Below are positions 11,331 to 22,622 of a stretch of 64,000 nt of DNA, one piece after another. The number at the start of each line of letters is the position of its first letter. Position 1 is the first letter of the stretch. Below the pieces are notes generated by a model. That model was not told the DNA's origin. It ran no database searches and saw only the letters and a list, made by a program, of their open reading frames with translations. The DNA comes from Echinococcus granulosus (lineage: Eukaryota; Platyhelminthes; Cestoda; Cyclophyllidea; Taeniidae), in assembly GCF_000524195.1 (NCBI RefSeq), contig NW_020170467.1, positions 23,560 through 87,559 on the forward strand. The letters run 5' to 3'. The translations under genes were made by a program, and so were the position numbers.

Positions 11331-14300
11331 CTCCAAAACTAGCGACGCACGCAGCGTGAGGCTTGCGCCGGCGTGGCCGATTGGATGCGTGGCGTGCGTG
11401 CGTCGCCTGTCGTCGGCGTAATCAATGGGGGGTCGACGCAGCGCCAAGCCGAATCACACAGAGAAGCACGGGCGTGACGGCGCGGGATAGCTAATAACGA
11501 CCGAGTGGATGGAGGGACACAGGCACAGAGATACGGGGAGAGTAGGCGGAGCAGAGTATTTCACACTAGAACGAAGTTGTCAGTTTGCACCACTGCACAT
11601 TCAGCACCCCAAGACTGCTAGCGCAATTCAGCACGTGTGCGTGGGAGTCGCCCATCGCTACGATGATTTCGTTCGTTCATTTGCCCGCCCGCCTAACCAC
11701 CAACCACCCAAGGTTTCTGCTACCCAGTATGAAGGAAAGAAAGACAGAAGGAGAAAAACCGGTTTTTGCAAATATTTATTACCCAATTGTGCGATGAGGT
11801 GATAAAGGGAGACAGAATGAAGAAAAAGAACAGGTCATAACAATCAGTGCAACATTGTATATTATAGGTATGTATATATATGTGCTCCGCCACTCAACAG
11901 AAAATGAGGATAAAAGAGTACCACGTTGAGATTTACTGGAGAGGGGGAGAGAAAAAATAAGTGATGCGAGAGGGTTTGAAGATTACCCTTCAAAAGCGAC
12001 AAAAGGGTGCAACAGCACCCGGAGCTCATGTGCAAAGTTTGGGAGTTGCCTTTGTAAGAATAGTAACAAGCGTTCCGAGAAGAAGGAAGAGGGCCTAATT
12101 GTGGGACATGGAGAATAGAAACGCCCGACTATTTTTTAAATGGGAGCAAGTAAACTTGAAAAGGTGCTTCGGTTGAGCAATGATACACTACTTGTAAGCG
12201 CAATTAGTAGCGGGCGACCATCAATGAATTGCGAAAAAAGTGACAGATTAAAAAATAAACTACAAGACCTACAACGTGCTACGATTGCTAAATGGGATAT
12301 GATTCTGAAATTCTCTTTTAAACGCTTCAACTGGCTAAAAGTGCCTGAATTTTTACAGACAAGGATAAAGTATGACAAATGATAACGGCAAAGTGGAGTC
12401 GGAAGTTTTAATCGAGTATGTGATTCTAAAACCCAAAAAACAGCTGTTTCGAACTTGTAGAAAATGGCTAAAGATTAAGAGCTCTAGTGTGCCCATCTAG
12501 ACTAGCTAGCACTTGCTAACCTATGCATAAGGGAAAAATGACTAAAGAAAGCATCAATCTTATCGACACGAGAATTGGTCGAACGTGAGGTGTAAAACGA
12601 AACAGAAATGGAGTGGAAGGAACACACTAAGTATTCTAGGGATACGGTGTCAGGACCTATCAAAACTAAAAACATACAAAGCATAGACCAGACGCGGGTT
12701 ACAACAGTGGTCAATGCTAGAACGTCAACTTAAAAAGGGGATTTCACAGCAGAGAAGTCAAAGCCTAAACACTGTACTACAAAGCGGAACATGGACAAAG
12801 TAAGAAAAGATTCTGAAAACGGCTGACTCAGTTTCAAATTCCTATTGGAAGAGGGTCCTGTAGTTGTAAAAATAAACAGAGCTGAAAATTAATAAAGAGG
12901 AGACCATATTAGAAGTGCAAAACAAAATGGGCTTCCAAATAATTGGTGGCGAATAACAATACAGAAGCCAAACCAGATAGAAATCATGGGACACACAGGA
13001 GAAAAGATGAGAACAAAGGAGCAAAACTTCGAATGCGACTACCAAGGTAACCTATACGGCAATAACAACTGAATCGAGAGTGGAAACAAAACAAACAAAC
13101 AGAACACTGAGCCCCAATAGTAACAAATTACTTCGACAAAAAGACCTATATTAAATTTATTGTTCACAGGTCGACAGTTACAAGCATCTGGTAAAGTTAG
13201 GAAAGCCCGACAGGACGACTTTATATGCAAAACGTTATCAAAGATATGATAACAAAGTAAACTTGCATGGTCCTGTGCATCTGTCCCCTTTTTCAAATCT
13301 AGCATTATAGATTGGAGGTTATAGTTCATCACAGAGATGAAACAGAACGCCACACATGAACAACGGCCGGAAGGAGACCTCAAGCGCAGGCGTCCATTTA
13401 ACCCTAACGCATGTAGCTATAATGACTTGATTGCTTTAAACAAACTGATCTGGATTACTAATATTACCAACAAAGTGTTATTTTTTAGCAAATATATAAA
13501 AGATATGCGTTTTAAATATCAAATGGCAACTTAACTTCGGATGTTGGTGCTCGACACCCATTGGATCTGGTTTGTGGATCTGTTGATTTGGTATGCTTAA
13601 ACGTCCCGTGAGCTAATCGCACCGTCTTTTGAATCATACTTATTTTATCGTTTACATGCTAAATATGGGGTTTTGTTCCATCGCTCCAGTCATTCTCTTG
13701 AGTTGTGATAGATTTGTGTCTATTGTTTTATTCCCCCTTTCCTTCAGTGTCAAAGGATTTCTGTCTGGGATTGGTGTTCATGGTTATTTCCTGCCCTAAG
13801 TGCATTACTATTCGGAGATAAATTACTATTCCTCTTGCACTTGCACATTTGCGTTCTAGTTTTCGGCAGTGTTTATTTCGTACTTGTCATTGATGCCTCG
13901 TTGGATTTGTTTGCCCCAATGCTTTTCCTTTTTACCACTTATGCGCATTACCTTTCTCAATTGTTTTTTACCAACTTAGATAGCTCCTGTTTAAAAAATT
14001 GTGCAAACTTGTTAGACTGTGCGCTTTATATATGTAACGATTGTTTCCACGTTATTTCATCACATTGCTAAGGTGTAACTATAACGCTAACTGCGTCAAA
14101 TTAGCTATCAATTTTAGTCGCTTACATTGATATGTCTCCGTAAGTATAGCCCTAACGATCTTGTGCTTCGACTCCAAAATTTACTTATGCTACCTCAACA
14201 ACTCCCATTCTGCATTTTCACACCCTATACACACTGCATAGTATTACACATGAATTCTACTAATGTGTCACTTCATTCAGTCATTTCACTAGCAAAGTGT

Positions 14301-14757
14301 CTGTATTACTTAAGGCTACTCTGATATTGCATTTTGGTCTTCAGGCCTCTTTTTTCTTTATGTTCAATTAAATTCTTCGGCTTTTATTTAATGCTCTTTA
14401 GTATCAATTTCCCGTGATGCGTTGTTACTTCTCCTACGTATTACTTTGATTTCCTATATTGCATATTATATTGCATTCCACAAATTTTTATGTTTGGCTT
14501 AAGTGGTTTATTATATTTATCGCACGATAATCTACCCGCATCACAACGCCGAGGAGTAAATATTGGGGAAACATGATTTTCAACAGGTAGTCTGTTTTAT
14601 TTCACTTGGATCTTATTTTCATCTAACCTGGTTATTAAGATTTACCGACATTACTCAGTTAATAATCCCAGTATTTTCAAGTGCCTTCCGCTAGTTTGGG
14701 TGTCAACAACTCAAAATTTGATGTAGCTTCTCTTTTCTGTAGTTCCTCGTCTTCTAG
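11331..14757. other. intergenic or 5' intron region upstream of FITM2
   Basis: GC-rich to about 11700, then strongly AT-rich. Several small open frames on both strands (for example 12140-12382, 13039-13383 and 13835-14071) show no coding character or family resemblance. No RNA gene was recognised. Confidence 0.5.
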
Positions 14758-14759
14758 TC

Positions 14760-15791
14760 ATGGTTCTCAGTGCGTCTTCCCTTCGTAAGTTCAGCAAAAG
14801 CGGTTCCAAGCCTCTCCCCCCTGCGGAACCAGGCTCTCGCGCCCGTCACTCCATCCCTGGTCCCACATCCCCAGCGCGTTTCTTCAGCCTCTTTGCGTTT
14901 TCCCTCCTCCGCAAGCCCATGTTTGTAGACCCCTCGGTGAAAGCGGGCATCTACCTATGCGGTGCCGCCGCTGGCTCCTTGATTTTCGATTTCCTTAAGA
15001 TGCCAGCCTCCTACTTTTCACATAAGCGCAATGCTTTTAATCTTCTCTTCGTCAAGTGGGGTTGGGGTTGGACCTTCTGCTGCCTCTCCATCTTTATCCT
15101 CATCTCCACGTACATTTACACTGGGGGAAATCGTCGGCTTATCCGTGCACATCTAATGCGTCTCCTTGTTGGTTCAGCCTGCTGGTACGCTTGTACAGGA
15201 GTGTTTAACACTGTGGAGTATAGTTTTGGGAGTTGTTATAACCCCAACGGCACACTTTTTCGATCCCCCTACTCACTTCGGCCATTTAATCGTCGGTCTT
15301 GTCGACAAGCGAAAGGATATTGGCTTGGGTTTGATATCTCGGGACACTGTTTCCTTCTCACCATGTCGAATCTCTGGATACTTGAGGAATTGAGGGTGAT
15401 GCGATCGTGGAATGTTCTTGGTGCCTTGTTGGACGTGAGCACGCATTCCGACGATCTGGACTCTTCTACCGCCACTGCTGCGCCACGACTGCCAAATGTG
15501 AGTCCAGATACGGTGCAGGCGATGCGATCCGCGTATGTTCGACTGACGCTGAATCTAAGAAGTGTCTTCTGTGCCACAGCATGCCTCTCTTTGCTGTGGG
15601 ACTTTATGCTCCTCGCAACAATTGTCTATTTTCATTCGATGCCGTCAAAACTGTTGGGTGCATCGGTGGGAATTTCCTGCTGGTTTGTATGCTATCGTGG
15701 CATCTTTCCCAGTTTACCAGTGGGAAGCGTTGGCGGTTTGGCGCCAGGAATGCCTGGAGACGGACCGGTTCATTTTGTCGCAAAGCGCTAG
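14760..15791 (+). CDS. FITM2: FIT family protein, fat storage-inducing transmembrane protein 2
   Basis: FIT proteins are ER membrane acyl-CoA diphosphatases needed for lipid-droplet budding. The 343-residue frame is uninterrupted. It carries several hydrophobic segments: about 62-80, 103-120, 134-150, 197-207, 268-290 and 298-318. It also has the two signature histidines. H196 lies in GFDISGHCFLL, followed by the family-typical NLWILEEL, and H292 lies in the segment WDFMLLATIVYFHSMPSK. It is longer than human FITM2 (262 residues) because of a Ser/Pro-rich N-terminal extension of about 50 residues and a Gly-rich tail. The ATG lies two bases after an AG preceded by a pyrimidine-rich tract (cttctag), so the message probably has a 5' untranslated exon or a trans-spliced leader. 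Confidence 0.9.
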   Translation: MVLSASSLRKFSKSGSKPLPPAEPGSRARHSIPGPTSPARFFSLFAFSLLRKPMFVDPSVKAGIYLCGAAAGSLIFDFLKMPASYFSHKRNAFNLLFVKWGWGWTFCCLSIFILISTYIYTGGNRRLIRAHLMRLLVGSACWYACTGVFNTVEYSFGSCYNPNGTLFRSPYSLRPFNRRSCRQAKGYWLGFDISGHCFLLTMSNLWILEELRVMRSWNVLGALLDVSTHSDDLDSSTATAAPRLPNVSPDTVQAMRSAYVRLTLNLRSVFCATACLSLLWDFMLLATIVYFHSMPSKLLGASVGISCWFVCYRGIFPSLPVGSVGGLAPGMPGDGPVHFVAKR

Positions 15792-18653
15792 TTGGACTCT
15801 CTTTCCTTCTTTAGCTATTCTTGATGTTCCTTTACCTTTATTTCATTCTCTACATTGGTGTAAGAGGAGAAGATGTGACAACAATTGTGCTAACTTGGCT
15901 CTTTATAAAGATTTGTTGGTTTTCTGGATAGGGCCAATATCTTCCGTCATGTATGGCTAAATTAATGTACATCAGACTGGCCAGGCTCTCGATTCTAATG
16001 ACAGCCAGTAGTGTGGCTCTTGGATTTCATTTTCGGTTTCAACCATTACATTGTTTAGCCGGCGTCTAGTAAACAGTGCTGAAGACGTTTTTTTTCATGT
16101 GAAACATTAGGGGTGTTGTTTCCTTTCTTACTTAGTCTTATTTCCTTCTCCAATTACCGTGGAAAGGTAACTAATTCAAAAACTAGCTTTGGTTTACTGC
16201 CTTTATTTGCTTTTGGAGTGTCATTCATTTTGCTCCCAGTGATTACTTGCCTACATCAGCCACTTCAACAGTAACAACGATGATTGCGTGGATTGCCATC
16301 GCATTCGTGGATTTTGAGGTGATTCAGGTGTCTCATTCTCGTCTTGGGATCATCCAGAAAGTAAAACTTCAGGCTAAATGGTGAATTAATTCCGCAATTT
16401 ATTCATCACAATTCTATTATTATTCATCCTGATCCATTTTCAATTCAGTTGAGAAAGATCTGTACGAATCTTAGTGGTCAGTGTCTCTGCAATATTCGAC
16501 AAGCCAATTACTCAGGTTGGTTATTAGTTCTCGAATTCACCACTTGTTTCCTGTATTTCATCGGTAAGGTAATGATAATGTGAGAATCTGCAAGCTTTTA
16601 AAATCGCGGCTTCTGACATGACTGCGGAGTCACGTGCACAACAGGTATTCAGCGGATGTGTCAAGTCGGGTGATTTCCGCCATCAGACCACGCACTAATA
16701 GGCCTCGATTTCGAGGGCCTTTTTAAACGGAGGCTTTTTGCATCAACAGCCATTGGTGAAATCCTTTTTGTTAATTCGTTCAAATATAAGAGGACGCCTC
16801 CCTTCACTTGTTAGGTCGTTCTACTCAACGCCCTACCGCCTAACGGATTTGAGGTAATTCTTTACGTTGCTTTTTTAGGGAGCAGTTTTGGTGAAGAACA
16901 GATAAGTGACTTTTGGATGATTGGCGTACTTTAGTTAACTGCCGCACTTGTGCTTTTCTAAGCCATCTAACTACTTGCAAAGCCATTTACATGGGCTGTT
17001 ATTTCCTGCTCCCACGGTTATACACTTTAGTTTTGCTTGTAACTCCTTCGTTGTCTTAACCAAAATGACCACTCGATAAGTCGAGGTGCATGGCTCTCTA
17101 ATCTACAGGCTTTTTTCCACGGGTAACAATCTATGCCCTGCCGGCGTGCCCTGACCTCAAGCATGAGTCATCGTGACTGAATCCTCGTGACTACTCTTCT
17201 TACTTAATTCTTGTGATAACTTGGCATTCGAACGTATCATCATTAATTCCACCTTTCGTCTACTGTTGGAAAATTATGTCATTCACGACGAATTTGAAGG
17301 TAGTGGTGTCAAAAGTGCGTGAGTTAAATGCAGTGCTTTTGCTGGAAGCGATTCAACATTCCGGCTGCATTGTATACATAGGATTTTTAAATTCCAGTCG
17401 GAAGGATTGACCAAGTGGGGTTGCGTACTCATTAAAAAACCACCGCTCCATGCATTCGTTCAATCGGATTCCAGTTGTGTCATCTCACTCGGCACTGTTT
17501 CGGGTTTTGATAATGCAGGCAAAGTGGGGTGTGCAGTCAAATCTCCGTTGCCTGTGCTTGTCGCTGCAATAATAAGTACGAACAATCTTGGATGGTGCAC
17601 GGAATGCGTAGCCGAGTTGGACAGATGCTCCAACCACGGAAAAGCGAGAGAATGATTCACTGACAGGAAAGGTCGACTGAAGTAGTCGACGTTTGTCTAT
17701 GTGTGCAGATAGAAAAGCGTCTTAGTAGACTAACCACAAAGATGGTACTTTAAGGTGTAGCTCAGGTGACCCGCAGTTTTGAGGTCTGGTCTAGTGCGAT
17801 TGCGATTGTTAAATTTGTTTATTTGGAGAAAAGATTGCCTCGGGAACCGAGTCCGATTGGTCGAGAAGTAAATTTTGAGCAGATACCATATCTAATGGAA
17901 TTGCATTTTTGCCACTGCGTTTGGAGGTTTGATAGTGGGCAATGTTGGAGTGGATTACCTTAACGCGGTGCCCTCCGCTCAAATGAGAAGTCGGTGCGTA
18001 CGGCTGACAACATGTCGCCGGTTGAATGTTTAAGTGGATCGACAGTCGACAAGTGTGCTGTAGGAAATGGGTTAGCGGCGTCTAAAGGGTAAAAAAAGGG
18101 ACATTTGGCTGAGGTATTAGTCCCAGTCATCAGCGCGGTATCTGTAAGTCTGGTTCCGCTAACACAAGTGTCAAGTCATCAACTAAGTGGGGAATTAAAC
18201 AGGAAAGGAGTCGAGTTGCGACTGCGCTAAAACTAATTAAAGCGGTCATTGAAGCTGTGGGTCCAAACAAAAGGTCGCTGGGAGGGTGTTTGCGCCTGCC
18301 ACCCAATCAGCCTGCTTTAAAGTGGGGCATCGGGCCCTCCCACCACCAATTGGCCAATGGGATAGGGTAGCGGCCTTTACTAGCGTTTGGTTTATGAAGT
18401 GCTTAGTGCTCACTTTGAAGGAGGAATTTGTAACTTTTCTCAAGGCAGGCTTGTATCCTTGTGTGCTAGGGCCCCGGTAATTCCAGAGAACGGTTATTAT
18501 CAACTTTCCTGTCACTGGTTGGGTGGAGAATGCTTGTGCAATATGAGGTACACATCTCCGTCGCATTGTTCGCTGTTCGCTCACCAGTTACAATCTGCCA
18601 AAGGAAATTGCCTTCTCCGAGAAAACATGAAAAAACTCTCGAGCATTTGCCAA
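15792..18653. other. intergenic between FITM2 and the 18.6-21.4 kb genes
   Basis: No supported gene. It should hold the FITM2 3' untranslated region. From about 17.1 to 18.6 kb base composition is more balanced, with open frames such as 17407-17655 (+) and 18246-18584 (-), but I recognise none of them. Three CCAAT-type motifs cluster at about 18300-18360, including an overlapping CCAATTGG, which may mark an unidentified promoter. Confidence 0.45.
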
Positions 18654-18935
18654 TTAAGTAATCATAATCGACTCTGCTGCAACCTCTTCAGATGTTGCGG
18701 TTTCTAGAATCGATCTCAGGACTATTTCTTCATCCTTTGTGTAGTTTACTGGGCGTTTGGAGCGCGATGCCTCTGCCAAACATGGACGACGGTTCTCTAC
18801 AGAGTAGAAGTTTGTGCGCAGGCTGAGAACTCGTTCCGCTGGAGGCGAATTTGTACTAGCCGCACCCAGCCTGTGGAGTGACAACTTTTCCATCGAGCTG
18901 TAAGGACGATTGGTATATCGGTCACGAGCACGCAT
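18654..18935 (-). CDS. possible 93-aa protein, unrecognised
   Basis: A 93-codon frame beginning MRARDRY. It is rich in Ser, Arg and Glu, has no membrane segment and resembles no family I know. It lies on the same strand as, and only 248 bases after, the stop of the 745-residue gene. In between are a polyadenylation signal at 19027-19022 and an acceptor-like tgttgttag ending at 18975. That arrangement would suit a second cistron of a trans-spliced transcript. It could equally be a chance frame or a terminal exon. The start is the first ATG in this frame; a tiny upstream open frame begins a few bases earlier in another frame. Confidence 0.4.
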   Translation of the reverse strand: MRARDRYTNRPYSSMEKLSLHRLGAASTNSPPAERVLSLRTNFYSVENRRPCLAEASRSKRPVNYTKDEEIVLRSILETATSEEVAAESIMIT

Positions 18936-19021
18936 GTGGCACTTTCATGTGCGAACACTTACTACTCCATTCACCTAACAACACAGATTCAATCAATTCT
19001 GCTAAGTAATCCACACACTGT

Positions 19022-19027
19022 TTTATT
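19022..19027 (-). terminator. polyadenylation signal AATAAA
   Basis: AATAAA on the minus strand, about 160 bases after the stop codon of the 745-residue gene. It is the normal place for that gene's cleavage signal. Confidence 0.55.
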
Positions 19028-19183
19028 TAATTAGAATCTACATAAGTGAAACGATGATTCGACAATAAATATATTTAAATAGGGATGGGCAGTCTGTTCA
19101 ATCTACTGTACAAAAGAGCACAAAATGAGAATTTGGCCACGCATAAAAAACTATTTACAGCGATACATACACATACTAAAAAA

Positions 19184-21421
19184 CTAGCAGGCGTCATTAC
19201 TACATGTATTAGCAACTCGATTGTCTTCGTCACAGGAAAAAGAAGTTGTCACTTGCTCTATCTCTTCCTCCTCTTGATACTGCTGTTTTTGTTGATGATG
19301 ATGGGACAGGATTTTCTGACTTCGTTTCAACTTGCCCAAGGTGCGCCGATCCATCATGAAGAAGTTCGAAGTGAAAACCCCTCCTCTCAACTCCTGCGTT
19401 TCCTTAGATTCTCCTTCCATCACTGACATCGTGACGTCCTCCCCACTCACATTGATTACCACCCTTTTGGGTGGTGTCCTCTGGGTCACTTCAGTCTCCT
19501 CAGATCTCTCCTCCACTTCTGTCGATATCTGAACTGACGTAGTGGCTTCCTCCGCTTCATTTATTTCGTTCGCTCCCTCCTCAAGAGACGACTTTTGGTT
19601 TTCGCCCTCATCCACCACCTCCCCATCATCAGGAACTGAAAAGGCTCTATTTAACAAATCTAGGCTCATAGAAGCTTCTGACGCAACCGCGGCTTGTCCA
19701 TCATCAAACAGGACATTCTGTGGACATGGTGGAAGTGATGCGACCGCCACGGCAGTTAGGACCGTTTCTGCCGTCGCTGAGTTCTTCGATCCATATGGAA
19801 CCCCGAGTAACTCCAATTCAGAGGGCGCAACTTTCAGTCCACGCAAACCTGGAACTTCTTTCCCCATCTCTTTTACAAGCACCTCTAACATCTTGACGGG
19901 GAAGCTTCGAAGCTCTACATTATGTAGACCCCGCGTCCAGCTTTCAATCGTGTCGAAGATGGTCTGCATTTCTGTCACAAAGAGCTTTACGTTCGAGTCG
20001 GCACTCACATCCACCGCGCTGGTGGTGAATGCAGACCACCAAGAAGAGGAGAGATGCATCCGCGAGGTCATTAGGCTATGTCGAAACGTCTTTAACTGGA
20101 CTGCCATCTGTTCCACTAGATACAACAATCCTGGAGGGCGTAGAATTACTAGCTTGGTCTTGCACAGCACCGCCGGTTCGAGGATTTTCTCAAAGCCTAC
20201 ACCGTCATTTGACTGGCTAATCTTCTGAAAGATACTCTTATTCTCCAGGCGATTCAACATCGCAATACCTGAGCGTAGCAGGCGGAATGCATTATTCTCT
20301 TCAACACGGCCGTCAATTCCATGCGATCTCCTGAACATGTAAAGATCTCTCGTAAGGACAAAATTAAGGAACTCATGGGCCGCTGCCACTGACTCAAACA
20401 ACGCGACGAGATTAGGGTAGATGGTCTCCTTAAACATCTGCAAAATAACATCACGCGCTTCTTGTGCCGTCGTGAAAAGACGCGATCTGCCGACATCCGC
20501 CGTTGTAGCAGCTTGAGGAGAATAATTCAGCCGGTATTGGGCAGTCAAACAAGCTCCAGCGGAGACTAGTTGGGGATAGGCGGTACGTAGGTTCCCCAGA
20601 CAATCACTGACACGGGCGTGGATGGTCGCGAGATGAGTAAACAAGTCACAGTCGTAAAAAGCGTCCTCCAAGGGGCACTCAATCAAGCAGAGCGTATGTC
20701 GTAGCACCATAAGCCTTCCCCGCCCCGCAAAAGAAGCGTTGACAAAAAGGTGCATAAAAAGACGTTTGAAGAGGAGGCAGATGAGCCCCAGACCTGCGAA
20801 ACTAGAGGCATGGTTGCAGTCGAAGAGTTGACACAGAGCACGCAGTTGTGGCGGCGTCATGTGAATGAGGGTCTCCAGAGGCGATTCAGATATAGAGGTA
20901 GAAGTCAAGCTGACCGACGTCCACTTGATTGTGGGTGTGGAGCAGAGGGAGAGGAAGTCACGTAGAGCCTGAGCAGAGGTAAGTTCGTCGACAGCGACAG
21001 TAGAGTTGATGGAGGACGGAGGGTTGAGGGGATCAGGGACGGTGAATTTGGGACAAAGGGCAACCGCAATATGTGCTAGGTCCTCCACAGGACAGCTTGA
21101 TGTCCATGAGGGGATCACAGTGGATTTGGAGCGGTTTGATTTTGAGGCGGCATTAAAAATGCGCAAAATAACGTCACGAGAGGGAGGAGTGACGACAGGC
21201 AGCCATAGGAGACTAGGCAGACGAAGAGAGTAGGAGGAGAGAAGGGAGGACCACTCCAAGGGCACGCATTGGAAGCCTTCCGGCGTGCGCACGCGAATAT
21301 TCTCCACGAGAATGGAGCGGATTTTTTGATGACAGAGATTAGTTAGACACTTTACGGCGTTGCGATTTTCTACAGTCGGATTGGTGTAAGCCAGGAGGAT
21401 TAGGCGGAGAGCGTCTCCCAT
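19184..21421 (-). CDS. unrecognised 745-aa helical protein with acidic tail
   Basis: A single uninterrupted frame of 745 residues, the longest in the window, so it is almost certainly real. I cannot assign a family. Residues 1 to about 580 read like a helical-repeat or scaffold protein, rich in Leu and Ala, with no signal peptide and no convincing membrane span. A disordered tail follows. Residues 597-645 are strongly acidic and contain EEGANEINEAEEATTS. Residues about 690-703 are basic (DRRTLGKLKRSQK). A His/Gln/Glu run follows at about 707-724. A large soluble complex subunit is conceivable but not shown. The first ATG at 21421 is taken as start. The bases before it do not look like a splice acceptor. 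An AATAAA lies about 160 bases downstream. Confidence 0.75.
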   Translation of the reverse strand: MGDALRLILLAYTNPTVENRNAVKCLTNLCHQKIRSILVENIRVRTPEGFQCVPLEWSSLLSSYSLRLPSLLWLPVVTPPSRDVILRIFNAASKSNRSKSTVIPSWTSSCPVEDLAHIAVALCPKFTVPDPLNPPSSINSTVAVDELTSAQALRDFLSLCSTPTIKWTSVSLTSTSISESPLETLIHMTPPQLRALCQLFDCNHASSFAGLGLICLLFKRLFMHLFVNASFAGRGRLMVLRHTLCLIECPLEDAFYDCDLFTHLATIHARVSDCLGNLRTAYPQLVSAGACLTAQYRLNYSPQAATTADVGRSRLFTTAQEARDVILQMFKETIYPNLVALFESVAAAHEFLNFVLTRDLYMFRRSHGIDGRVEENNAFRLLRSGIAMLNRLENKSIFQKISQSNDGVGFEKILEPAVLCKTKLVILRPPGLLYLVEQMAVQLKTFRHSLMTSRMHLSSSWWSAFTTSAVDVSADSNVKLFVTEMQTIFDTIESWTRGLHNVELRSFPVKMLEVLVKEMGKEVPGLRGLKVAPSELELLGVPYGSKNSATAETVLTAVAVASLPPCPQNVLFDDGQAAVASEASMSLDLLNRAFSVPDDGEVVDEGENQKSSLEEGANEINEAEEATTSVQISTEVEERSEETEVTQRTPPKRVVINVSGEDVTMSVMEGESKETQELRGGVFTSNFFMMDRRTLGKLKRSQKILSHHHQQKQQYQEEEEIEQVTTSFSCDEDNRVANTCSNDAC

Positions 21422-22622
21422 CAGTAGAAACTGTTCTGCCCTAAGCAGGATGAGAGTTCACATTGAACAAGGAGCACCTAAGAAAGTTTTACCGTGGGAT
21501 CATTCCAACGCTGAGAAAGTTTAGAGCTGTGCGAGAATGTGTCGATTCGCCTCTTTGTAGGTCCCTTTAGATGGGAGGCCAGAATAGGGGACATAAATAT
21601 CTGGGATGTTTTGGGAGTGTTGAATGAAAAGTGATTTTGATACTCTAAAGATATCAGAAATGTGGTTGAAGGATAAAACTCGGCTGTAGAGTGTAACATT
21701 CAAATAAGTTCCCTTACGAGACATGAGGAGTCTAGCTTCTAATACATCTCATGTGAATTCCCGACCCAACATAAAATCTTCGAACCTGGTTCAGGCGTAA
21801 TTTCTTAATCGCAAATTACAGTACTTTGAAGAGTACGGCCTTCCTGAATGATGCCGAAAAATTATTCGTATTTAGAACTGGGGAGAGTGCACAATTTCTG
21901 TCAAGGATGAAGCAAGGAAAAGATGTGAATCCGCGAACAACAAGGGCCATACTGTGTCTCCCCGTCGTTAAAGGAAGATTCCAGGATCAATGTGACAGTC
22001 TACACTCAAATATTGATGACGATTGTCAAGACCCAGAGAGAGAGGTTCGCCCAAAAAACCTCCATAAGGCTGCTTCCCTCCAGTACACCTTGTACGACCC
22101 AGGATCGGGCAGCTGAAAGTTTTCACAGTCATATTAGGCCTCCTAAATTTTCTGATGCAAATACCTCGGACTACCCCACCTAGGACATTATTGAGGGTAA
22201 CAAGAAGGCATTCTGCTGTGTTGAAAAATCATTAGAGAATAATGATTTCATTAAAGTTATTTTTAGATGCCTGGAGAAGTTTGTTTCTCCTCCACAGGTT
22301 TTAAGGTCTACGAACGAACGATCCGCCCAAACGAATGCATAGAAAGATGGATTCGGAAGAGATGGACTATTCAATGTTACTGAGACAAACGAATGTATGA
22401 ACGAGACGGATTGATGAGTGGATGGATGAAACAGAGGTGAATATATTGAAGCGTAGGAGAGTGGTACTTGATGAATAGATAATCGAGCAGATCAGAGACA
22501 GATGAATGGACTAGTAGATCCGTGATGGGTTTGTAATGGGTGATTCGAGGATAGCGTGGTAGACGTATGTCCATACTCTGTCTCAAAAATTTGAGACAAG
22601 AAATTAAGATGAGAAGACTTAC
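21422..22622. other. short interval with the missing 3' exon(s) of the upstream gene
   Basis: This interval must hold the last exon and 3' untranslated region of the gene at 22.6-27.4 kb, and the promoter or leader of the 745-residue gene. I could not choose a terminal exon. Candidate frames at 22180-22374 and 21521-21724 (-) lack a convincing acceptor. A degenerate GATG-rich stretch lies at about 22400-22460. Confidence 0.4.

Noticed and set aside
11109..11447. A 112-codon minus-strand frame, considered as the MED26 first exon
   Set aside because: It shows no LW-domain sequence and appears to result from the CpG-rich promoter-like DNA.
22400..22460. GATG-rich stretch as a tandem repeat
   Set aside because: The units are too irregular to call a satellite or microsatellite by eye.
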